From assembly GCA_003157575.1 (NCBI GenBank), contig PMKA01000500.1, positions 1 through 5,321 on the forward strand: 5,321 nucleotides of DNA. Reading direction: 5' to 3'. Below the pieces are notes generated by a model. That model saw only the letters and a program-made list of their open reading frames with translations. It was not told the DNA's origin and searched no databases. Within the stretch, counting starts at the first letter, position 1, and the number at the start of each line of letters is the position of its first letter. The stretch is from Opitutia bacterium. Its GTDB lineage: Bacteria > Verrucomicrobiota > Verrucomicrobiia > Opitutales > Opitutaceae. This document shows positions 1 to 5,321 of this stretch, in pieces. The translations under genes were made by a program, and so were the position numbers.

Positions 1-1063
1 GGCCCAGCCCGCCCACGAGCGCGTTCACCGGCCCGGTGATCATGCGCGTGATGGCCAGCCCCAGAACGACCGAGAGCACGAAAGACACCAGGCATCCGAC
101 GATCGTTATATTGGACGCAGCCGCCAGGGCGCCGGCGGCTTCGCTGGCGGAATTGGCGGTGTCTTTCATGCCGGTCTTGGCGGTATTCTCCGCGGCATCG
201 ATCACCTCGTTGCCGGATACCAGACGCTTTCTGGCCAATTCCTCCCGGGCCAACCAGTTGTTCAGGAGGCTCTCCATGGAGGCGAGGTAGGTCTGGGCGG
301 CGGCCTCGCAGGCGACGATCTGCCGTAAGTTCGAATCCTGGTGCGTAAGCGGCTTCAGCTCGCCGAGCTTCGCAGCGATCTGCTCGAACCGTTTGATCGT
401 CGCCTTGAAATTTTCAGGATCGCGCCTGCTGAGCGACTTCCATACATCCATGCGGATGAGGCTCATGCTGTCGCTGATGTCGTTCATCATCGCGCTCTTC
501 TGGAGCCGCTCGTCGATCTTCTCCTCCGTGGTCTTCCCGGCGATCGCCGCCGTGATGTCGAGCTTCAACAGCCTCTGCTGTTCGGCCTGGTAATCATCAC
601 ACTCTTTCTGGAAGGCCGTCGCGGCTTCACTCATCGTGGCCAGGTCCTTGTTCATCGCTTCGGTGACTTTCACTGCCTCGTTGATCAGTCCCCCGTAAAC
701 GAGCGCCTTCTCCTCGGCCAGCTTCGCGTTGGCGCGCAACACCGGCATGTCGAATTTCTCCGCGTGGGCGGCGGCGTCTTTGAGGAATTTCTCGACATCG
801 GCAAGATCCGCCCGGGCGCGGTCGAGAAACTGCGTCTCCTCCGTGTAGGCATAGCCGCGGGATTCGAACATCGCCTTGAGGGCGGAGCGCTCGACCTCGT
901 TGGCGACCGCCACCGCGGGAACGTTCTCCTGGGCCAGGATGTTGGCGGTTCGTTTCACCTTAAGCATACTGAAGATGGCGAGCGCGCCCAGGACGAGGGT
1001 GAGCGCCGCGACGGCGATGAAGGAGCCGGTCAGCTTGGCTCTGAGTTTCAGGTTCTTGAACAT
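1..1063 (-). CDS. Methyl-accepting chemotaxis protein, N-terminal part (helical-bundle ectodomain, start of HAMP), cut by window edge
   Basis: This frame is open for 354 codons from an ATG at 1063-1061 to the window edge. The protein begins MFKNLKLRAKLTGSF, followed by a first membrane segment at about residues 12-33. Residues 34-317 form a predicted all-helical, Ala/Glu/Lys-rich ectodomain with almost no Gly or Pro. A second membrane segment follows at about 318-338 (ITIVGCLVSFVLSVVLGLAI), then the beginning of a HAMP domain with its conserved proline (RMITGPVNALVGGL, 339-353). This is the usual start of a transmembrane chemoreceptor. The ectodomain, about 285 residues, is too long for a simple four-helix 4HB sensor and fits the helical bimodular (HBM) class. 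Such receptors bind small ligands in the periplasm and control CheA through a cytoplasmic hairpin, which lies outside the window. An AAGG about 8 bases before the ATG is a weak ribosome site. The gene follows the hybrid kinase in the same direction after 383 bp. A HAMP-containing kinase is the alternative that cannot be excluded here. Confidence 0.85.
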   Translation of the reverse strand, partial: MFKNLKLRAKLTGSFIAVAALTLVLGALAIFSMLKVKRTANILAQENVPAVAVANEVERSALKAMFESRGYAYTEETQFLDRARADLADVEKFLKDAAAHAEKFDMPVLRANAKLAEEKALVYGGLINEAVKVTEAMNKDLATMSEAATAFQKECDDYQAEQQRLLKLDITAAIAGKTTEEKIDERLQKSAMMNDISDSMSLIRMDVWKSLSRRDPENFKATIKRFEQIAAKLGELKPLTHQDSNLRQIVACEAAAQTYLASMESLLNNWLAREELARKRLVSGNEVIDAAENTAKTGMKDTANSASEAAGALAAASNITIVGCLVSFVLSVVLGLAITRMITGPVNALVGGLG

Positions 1064-1226
1064 GGCAGGCCTTGTACGTTTTTGATTACTGTGGATTCCA
1101 ATTTGTGAAGAAGAGAGGATCGGGCTGGTGAGGACGCCTTGGAGACGGGGGATTTAAGGAAGCGGCGTGCGCCGGCGAAACAGGCCCTGGCCGTCAATAG
1201 CGGACTTGCAGCCTCATCTGGGGTTA

Positions 1227-1250
1227 ACGCCTCAGGCGTCATTCGCCTGA
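1227..1250 (-). repeat. Overlapping, mutually exclusive inverted repeats in the chemoreceptor leader
   Basis: Two perfect inverted repeats share one arm. The stronger pairs 1232-1238 (TCAGGCG) with 1244-1250 (CGCCTGA), a 7-bp GC-rich stem with a 5-base loop. The other pairs 1227-1231 (ACGCC) with 1235-1239 (GGCGT), a 5-bp stem with a 3-base loop. Both use the AGGCG segment, so an RNA could fold only one at a time. No T-run follows on either strand, so neither is a terminator by itself. The site lies about 165-190 bases before the chemoreceptor start. It could be an operator, an RNA switch element or chance. Confidence 0.35.
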
Positions 1251-1269
1251 ACATCCCAGTCGGGGACGG

Positions 1270-1300
1270 AAAAGACTCCCAATTGCCGATGGCAGGAGCC
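1270..1300 (-). terminator. Candidate Rho-independent terminator after the hybrid kinase gene
   Basis: On the minus strand, GGCTCC-TGCC pairs with GGCA-GGAGTC around a 3-base ATC loop. This gives ten pairs (one G-T) with a 4-base ATTG bulge on the 3' side, followed immediately by TTTT. It lies about 146 bases after the kinase stop codon and 206 bases before the chemoreceptor start. That position would end the kinase transcript and make the chemoreceptor separately transcribed. The bulge and the short T-run make it an imperfect example. Confidence 0.4.
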
Positions 1301-1446
1301 ATGTATCGTTGCGGTCTGGTTCGCACAGTTCGAAATCGGCGTAGCAGACGGTTGGCCAAGAGGGGAATTCCCTACCCGGGGGTGGATTCTGATTAGTGGT
1401 TCTCCATGTGCAGCGCGGAACGAAAACTCCGCCTCTGGCTCCATCG

Positions 1447-4400
1447 TCATGTCGGGAGGCCGGCGCAATTTGCGCCCGATGGAAGGTCGCGGCATGGACG
1501 GGCCGGTTCTGATCGAGTGCCGGCATCATCGAGCGCCTCGCGAACGATGGCCAACAGCGCGTTGATGCTAAATGGCTTGGCGAGATGGCGAATCCGCGGC
1601 GGCGGCAGTTCGTCGAATTCTGTCTGATTCTCCTGGGATCCGGTGATGACCACGACCGGCAGTCCTGGGTGAATCCGGCGCAACTCCCGTACGGCCTGCA
1701 ACCCATCCATGGTTGGCATCATCACATCGGTAATGACAAGCCGGACGGCGGCGCCGCGAGAGGCGACAAACGACACGGCCTCCGCGCCGTTGCAAACGCT
1801 TGCGACTTCATAGCCGTGCTTCCGCAAGGCCCGTTCCACCAACGTCCGGATGTTCGCCTCGTCATCCATCATGAGGATGAACTCGCCCTGGCCGCGCGAA
1901 GCCTGGCGCACGGCGTTGTCGCCTTGGCGCTCTTTGCCGGAGATCTTCGCCGGCAGATAGATGCCGAATTCACTACCGGCGCCGGGCCGGCTTTTCACGG
2001 TGATGAAGCCCCCATGACTGCGCACGATGCCCAAGGCAGTGGACAGTCCGAGTCCGGTGCCCTGTCCGAGCGGCTTGGTTGTAAAGAACGGATCGAAGAT
2101 CTTTTCGACGTGCTCTGGCGAAATGCCTGCGCCTGTGTCCGTCACCCGCAGAAACACGTGCGGGCCGGCCTCAGCGTTGAGCTGGCGGGACGCGGATTCT
2201 CCGTCGACCTGCACGTTTGCGGCTGCAATCGCGAGCCGGCCGCCTTGCGGCATGGCATCACGCGCGTTGATGCAGAGGTTGAGCAGCACCTGGTGCAGCT
2301 GCGTCTGGTCGCCGTGGACCGACCAGAGATCGGCCGGCGCCTGGGCCGAAAGCGCGATGTTCTTCGGAAAGGTCTCCTGCATCATGCGCCGGAGTTCGGT
2401 GACCATCAACGTCAGGTTCACTCCCGTCCGCGGGGAGTCGCTACCGCGGCTGAACAGGAGAAGCTGGCGGACGATGTCGGCCCCGCGGCGGGTGCTGTCG
2501 CCGAGAAGTTGCACCATCTCCTGGTCGTGGGTCTCGCGGGCGAGCGAGCCGAGCATCTCGATCGACATCATGATCGGGGTGAAAACGTTGTTGAGGTCGT
2601 GGGCCACGCCGCCCGCGAGCGAGCCGAGGCTGTCGAGCCGTCGCGCCCGGAGGAACTGCTCTTCGATCCGTTTTGCCTCCGTGATGTCGCTCGCGGTGAA
2701 CAGAATCGATCCGTCCCCGCCCCCCTGCCCATCCATCAAAACGCCGCGGCACAGGGCCAGAATTGGATTTCCGCTCCGGGAGCGCTGGGGCAACTCGCCG
2801 CGCCACTCGCCTTGCTGCCGGACCGCCTGCAACGCCGCGGTGACCTCTGCGGGAGGCGGCTCATCGAAGATCAATGCCCGCAATGGCCGGCCGATTGCAT
2901 CGGCTTTCGGCCATCCATAGAGCTGCTCGGCCCCGTGGTTCCAATAGGTCACGACGCCGTCGAGGTCGGAGACGACAATGGCATCGCGCGTCACGTCGAG
3001 CAACGCGGCCTGTTCGTGCACTCGTTTCTCGGCGAGCTTCCGCTGGGAGACGTCCTCCAGGCAGAGAAGCACCATGGACTCGCCGGCGATCGTCACCCGG
3101 CTGGCAGAGACCAACAGCGTTGCCTCGCTCACCTCACGGCCGCGAACGAACCTGGATTGGGTTTCGATCCTCTGGCGCGTGGCGCCCGTCTGGAATGCAT
3201 CGAGCACGGAATTGCGCAGCAGACAGGCGCTGCAATCGGGGCCGAAGCCGCAGCCTCGCGGGTCGTCGAGGGCATGCAGACACCCGAGCATGTCCCCGGG
3301 GCGCAAACCAATGGAGTCATCCGGTGTCTTGCCGGCGAATTCCAGCGCGGCGCGGTTGAGCCGTCTCACCTTGAGGTCGTCGCCGATGAGCAGCATCATG
3401 ACGGGCGCGTGATCGTGGATGGCGGCAAGTTCAGCCTCGTCGCGCGCCAGCGCGTCGTGCGCCTGCTTAGGGGCGGTGATGTCCTGGACGATCGTCAGAA
3501 AATGAAGGGGATGGCCGTGAGCATCTCGTATCAGCCGGATGGACACATCGCCCCAGACTGCCCGGCCACTACAGTGCAAATAGCGTTTTTGCAGATGCGC
3601 CACATCCAGTTGACCCGCCAGGACCGCACGGTTCTCCGCGAGCCCGACCTGCAGGTCGCCCGGGAAGGTCACATCCAGGAACGTCTTCTGCTGCAACTCG
3701 GCTTCCGCATAGCCTACAAACCGGCAGAACGCCTCGTTGCAATGGAGGAACCGAAAATCCGTGGAGACTATCACTGCACCCACCGGCGACAGGTCGAACG
3801 TCCGTCGGAAATGCTCTTCGCTGAGGCGCAAGGCCTCCTCGGCCTCCTTTCGCTTTGTGATGTCGACGATAATGCCGTCGACGGCCACCAGCCGGCCCTC
3901 CGAGTCGCGTCGCGGCACAATCGCGCATTGCACCCAGCGCAGGGAACCGTCCTTGTGCCTGATGCGGTGTTCGAGCGGAGCGCGCCTCTCCCCGCGGATG
4001 CCCGCCTGCGCATGCTCCACCACTGCCGCGCGGTCCTCCGGGTGGACCATTTCGATCCATAGCGACGAATCCGAGGCATATTCCTCCGGCACGTAGCCGG
4101 TGACCATCTTGCATCCCGGCCCGTGCGAGGTCGCCACCGGACGCCCGTCCTCGATCCGTACCGAATAGAGATAGTCGGTGACCGACGCGAGCAACTGCCG
4201 GTAGCGTCGTTCGTTCTCCTGCAGGGCGCTTTCGGCCGCCGTCAGCCGCCGGCGGACTGCGATCTCATCGAGGGCACGCAGCGCGATTTCGGGCAGAAGA
4301 TCGGGCAGACGCGCATCTTTGACGAGGCAGTCCAGCGCGCCGAGTTTCATCAGCCGCACCGCCACCTCAGTGTCGCCATGGCCGGTGATGACTATGAACG

Positions 4401-4635
4401 GACACAGCCCGCCGGTGCCACGCAGTTCGTCGACCAGCGCTGCGCCCGTCATGTCGGGCAGCGAATAGTCGACGAGCAGCAGGTCGGTCCCGTGATGCGG
4501 AAGCCACGAAATGCATTCCCTTCCCGAACCCACGACATCAACGCATAATCCCAGGCTTTTCAGGCTGCAGCCCAGGCGCTCGGCCAGACCGGCATCGTCT
4601 TCTACAATCAGAATGCGATTGGGGTCTTCGGGCAT
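1447..4635 (-). CDS. Cytoplasmic hybrid sensor histidine kinase: REC-PAS-PAS-PAS-PAS-HisKA-HATPase-REC
   Basis: The 1062-residue product has no membrane segment. Receiver 1 (about 7-122) has the acidic pair D13-D14, phosphoacceptor D56, T84 and K106. PAS1 (about 143-260) is of the HPEDR type. PAS2 (274-387), PAS3 (400-530) and PAS4 (540-652) follow, each closing in a D-I/V-T/S motif (D258, D385, D528, D650) with charged helical linkers. HisKA has phosphoacceptor H679 in AGGVAHDLNN. The ATPase domain shows an N-box (N786, N790), DTGAGI (833-838), FDPFFTTK (847-854) and GTGLGL (859-864). Receiver 2 has D924-D925, D970, T998 and K1020. Everything needed for autophosphorylation and phosphorelay is intact. 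The ATG sits six residues before the first receiver strand, so this start fits, but no purine-rich ribosome site precedes it. Receiver 1 probably accepts phosphate from another kinase. Receiver 2 probably passes it to an HPt protein not seen here. PAS3 carries four clustered cysteines (452, 462, 468, 471). The last 25 residues match nothing I recognise. The signal sensed is unknown. Confidence 0.97.
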   Translation of the reverse strand: MPEDPNRILIVEDDAGLAERLGCSLKSLGLCVDVVGSGRECISWLPHHGTDLLLVDYSLPDMTGAALVDELRGTGGLCPFIVITGHGDTEVAVRLMKLGALDCLVKDARLPDLLPEIALRALDEIAVRRRLTAAESALQENERRYRQLLASVTDYLYSVRIEDGRPVATSHGPGCKMVTGYVPEEYASDSSLWIEMVHPEDRAAVVEHAQAGIRGERRAPLEHRIRHKDGSLRWVQCAIVPRRDSEGRLVAVDGIIVDITKRKEAEEALRLSEEHFRRTFDLSPVGAVIVSTDFRFLHCNEAFCRFVGYAEAELQQKTFLDVTFPGDLQVGLAENRAVLAGQLDVAHLQKRYLHCSGRAVWGDVSIRLIRDAHGHPLHFLTIVQDITAPKQAHDALARDEAELAAIHDHAPVMMLLIGDDLKVRRLNRAALEFAGKTPDDSIGLRPGDMLGCLHALDDPRGCGFGPDCSACLLRNSVLDAFQTGATRQRIETQSRFVRGREVSEATLLVSASRVTIAGESMVLLCLEDVSQRKLAEKRVHEQAALLDVTRDAIVVSDLDGVVTYWNHGAEQLYGWPKADAIGRPLRALIFDEPPPAEVTAALQAVRQQGEWRGELPQRSRSGNPILALCRGVLMDGQGGGDGSILFTASDITEAKRIEEQFLRARRLDSLGSLAGGVAHDLNNVFTPIMMSIEMLGSLARETHDQEMVQLLGDSTRRGADIVRQLLLFSRGSDSPRTGVNLTLMVTELRRMMQETFPKNIALSAQAPADLWSVHGDQTQLHQVLLNLCINARDAMPQGGRLAIAAANVQVDGESASRQLNAEAGPHVFLRVTDTGAGISPEHVEKIFDPFFTTKPLGQGTGLGLSTALGIVRSHGGFITVKSRPGAGSEFGIYLPAKISGKERQGDNAVRQASRGQGEFILMMDDEANIRTLVERALRKHGYEVASVCNGAEAVSFVASRGAAVRLVITDVMMPTMDGLQAVRELRRIHPGLPVVVITGSQENQTEFDELPPPRIRHLAKPFSINALLAIVREALDDAGTRSEPARPCRDLPSGANCAGLPT

Positions 4636-4659
4636 GGAGAGGGAAGAAGCTGAGCGGCG

Positions 4660-4686
4660 GCATCAGCAGCCAACGGAGGCTGATGC
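4660..4686 (-). promoter_or_regulatory. Inverted repeat in the leader of the hybrid kinase gene
   Basis: Perfect 8-base arms, GCATCAGC (4660-4667) and GCTGATGC (4679-4686), flank an 11-base centre. An alternative fold pairs GCATC-AGCC with GGCT-GATGC around a 6-base loop with a 3-base bulge. The near end lies 24 bases before the kinase ATG. The intervening minus-strand sequence ends in a pyrimidine tract, CTTCTTCCCTCTCC, that touches the start codon. No T-run follows directly, so it is a poor terminator for the gene upstream. A protein operator or a leader hairpin controlling translation are both possible. Confidence 0.45.
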
Positions 4687-4771
4687 AAGAAGGGAGGACT
4701 GCAGATCGAAGCCGGAAACCGGTTATCTGAATCGGGATGATGGCGGCCGAAGATGCAGATGGTCCCAAGGG

Positions 4772-5059
4772 TCACATGACGTATTTTTGATTGCGGCCGG
4801 TTCGGCGACTTCTTGGGCTTTGAATCGGCGTGTCGGATGGCGGACAGGCCGCTGGTTGCGGGACTGCCGCGGGCGCCCGGGCTGCCCGTAGTTCCGAGAC
4901 CAGCCGTCGTTCGGCTTCGAACCAGATCGCCTCATCCCGGCCCTCGGGCTGACCGGATTCGGTCCACAACTCGCGCGCGCATTGCGCAATCTCGTCGTGG
5001 GTCAGGTTGGGGTCTGTTGCGGCTGCTGCAGTGACCTGGGAGGAATTCATGGGGATCAT
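4772..5059 (-). CDS. Small DUF2934-domain protein
   Basis: The 95-residue product contains a DUF2934-type segment at about residues 20-53, with the recognisable pattern IAQCARELW then G-x-PEGRDEAIWFEAERRL. This family is a short helical segment of unknown function found in many Gram-negative bacteria, often alone in small proteins. The N-terminus (1-19) is Ala/Ser/Thr-rich. After residue 58 the chain is rich in Ala, Pro and Arg and is probably disordered, ending in a basic tail (SPRSRRTGRNQKYVM). There is no signal peptide or membrane segment. Two in-frame ATGs exist, at 5059 and 5050. I chose the first; neither has a clear ribosome site, and the sequence before 5059 is A-rich. The kinase gene begins 136 bases after its stop in the same direction, so joint transcription is possible. 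The family match is fairly secure; a role in the kinase pathway is only inference from position. Confidence 0.8.
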   Translation of the reverse strand: MIPMNSSQVTAAAATDPNLTHDEIAQCARELWTESGQPEGRDEAIWFEAERRLVSELRAARAPAAVPQPAACPPSDTPIQSPRSRRTGRNQKYVM

Positions 5060-5321
5060 GATCTGGGTTTTCTGTTTTTTCTCGTGCTAGGGAATTTCAA
5101 TAAGACGTTATCCGGAATGCGATGGCTAACAACCAACATGCCGATCGAGTCGAAGAATCGCTGCGCAGACCAAACGGTTGAGACGGATATTTTTTCGTGG
5201 AGTCAGTCGGAGTTTGATATTCTGCGCGGGACAAGCGTCAGTATGACGTCATCCGCGTGGACGCGCCATGGGTTGTTCGCCTACTTTGAAGCCGGATGGT
5301 GTGTAGGGCGGGCGCTCGTCG
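5060..5321. other. Low-GC upstream spacer, likely promoter region of the DUF2934 gene
   Basis: GC content falls to 40-48% across about 5041-5220 by direct count, against about 60-68% in the coding blocks counted, and rises again after 5221. A weak sigma-70-like pair on the minus strand, TTGGTT (5136-5131) and GATAAC (5112-5107) with an 18-base gap, would give a leader of about 40 bases for the DUF2934 gene. Short perfect palindromes are GATCATGATC (5054-5063, spanning that gene's start codon), CTGCGCAG (5161-5168) and ATGACGTCAT (5243-5252). No established gene is seen; a possible plus-strand frame is listed separately. Confidence 0.4.
5117..5321 (+). CDS. Possible partial reading frame of unknown function, running off the right edge
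   Basis: From the ATG at 5117 the frame stays open for 68 codons to the window edge, starting MRWLTTNMPIESKN and reaching RHGLFAYFEAGWCVGRALV. By my count third positions are about 66% GC, above the roughly 50% of first and second positions. This is a coding-like pattern, though weaker than expected for a gene of this genome. No ribosome site precedes the ATG, and in-frame sequence is also open upstream, with a GTG at 5084 as another start. It would be divergent from the DUF2934 gene, with 57 bases between the two starts. I recognise no family, and 68 open codons can occur by chance. Confidence 0.25.
   Translation, partial: MRWLTTNMPIESKNRCADQTVETDIFSWSQSEFDILRGTSVSMTSSAWTRHGLFAYFEAGWCVGRALV

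Larger units (their letters stand above)
1064..1446. other. 383-bp intergenic region between kinase and chemoreceptor genes
   Basis: No convincing gene lies here. The reading frames that cross it are rich in Arg, Ser and Pro, match no family I know, and mostly extend from shadows of the flanking genes. It holds a terminator-like hairpin (1270-1300) and overlapping short inverted repeats (1227-1250), both listed separately. A weak 5-bp stem (1415-1419 with 1428-1432) lies just after the kinase stop and has no T-run. For the chemoreceptor promoter I see only a poor candidate on the minus strand, TTCACA then TAATCA with a 15-base gap, about 20-45 bases before the start codon. No sigma-28 or sigma-54 motif was convincing. 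Confidence 0.6.

Noticed and set aside
341..1108. A 255-codon plus-strand frame antisense to the chemoreceptor
   Set aside because: It has the same antisense codon alignment as the kinase shadow, with a low-complexity Arg/Leu/His-rich product. The opposite strand has a coherent chemoreceptor with two membrane segments and HAMP.
1192..1197. TTGACG on the minus strand as a -35 box for the chemoreceptor
   Set aside because: The bases 16-18 positions downstream are GC-only (around CGGCGC), with nothing like a -10 box.
1048..1359. A 103-codon minus-strand frame ending just inside the chemoreceptor start, suggesting translational coupling
   Set aside because: The Arg/Ser/Pro-rich composition, lack of a ribosome site and lack of any recognisable family make it look like an intergenic artefact.
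1091..1389. GTGGATTC occurring at 1091-1098 and 1382-1389 as a possible direct repeat
   Set aside because: A single shared 8-mer within about 300 bases is expected by chance, and the flanks do not match.
1064..1446. A cyclic-di-GMP (GEMM) riboswitch before the chemoreceptor gene
   Set aside because: Such riboswitches often precede chemoreceptor genes, so I looked on both strands, but the conserved ACGCAAAGCC-type core and tetraloop-receptor arrangement are absent.
2027..2920. A 297-codon plus-strand frame inside the kinase
   Set aside because: It is an Arg/Ser-rich shadow frame lying over the intact PAS4, HisKA and ATPase coding sequence.
1585..4062. An 825-codon open frame on the plus strand, antisense to the kinase
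   Set aside because: It is codon-aligned with the kinase on the other strand, so its stops would need TTA, CTA or TCA codons in the kinase, which are rare in a high-GC genome. The product is rich in His, Arg and Gly without domains, whereas the kinase frame shows complete family motifs.
4712..4722. CCGGAAACCGG as a regulatory inverted repeat
   Set aside because: The arms are only 4 bp and self-complementary, which is common in GC-rich DNA.

Overview
The window reads as a high-GC bacterial chromosome segment in which three genes run in the same direction on the minus strand. In transcription order they are a small DUF2934 protein (5059 to 4772), a very large cytoplasmic hybrid sensor kinase (4635 to 1447), and the N-terminal part of a methyl-accepting chemotaxis protein (1063 down to the left edge, which cuts it off). 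The coding stretches I counted are about 60-68% GC. The region at about 5041-5220 falls to 40-48%, as expected for a promoter-bearing spacer. The three starts have weak or no Shine-Dalgarno motifs. With DUF2934 and an HDLNN-type hybrid kinase, this fits a Gram-negative environmental bacterium such as a verrucomicrobial (Opitutaceae-like) or proteobacterial lineage, but the assignment is a guess.

Layout by region. 1-1063: chemoreceptor with two membrane segments and a long all-helical ectodomain, cut just inside HAMP. 1064-1446: 383 bp without a credible gene, holding a terminator-like hairpin and a pair of mutually exclusive short hairpins. 1447-4635: kinase with the order receiver, four PAS domains, HisKA, HATPase, receiver; all catalytic and phosphoacceptor residues are present. 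4636-4771: short leader with an 8-bp-arm inverted repeat and a pyrimidine-rich tract touching the kinase start. 4772-5059: DUF2934 protein. 5060-5321: low-GC spacer, then a weakly supported partial reading frame on the plus strand.

How the parts could work together (inference): the kinase has no membrane segment, so its input would come from an upstream phosphodonor through receiver 1 and from small molecules or redox state sensed by the PAS domains. PAS3 carries a four-cysteine cluster that could bind a metal or iron-sulfur centre. Output would leave through receiver 2 to an HPt protein not seen here. The neighbouring chemoreceptor suggests a sensory or motility locus, but the terminator-like hairpin between them argues that the receptor may be a separate transcription unit. 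The kinase's cysteine-bearing PAS domain and its leader structure are the most interesting points. I see no mobile element, CRISPR array, RNA gene or defence system.
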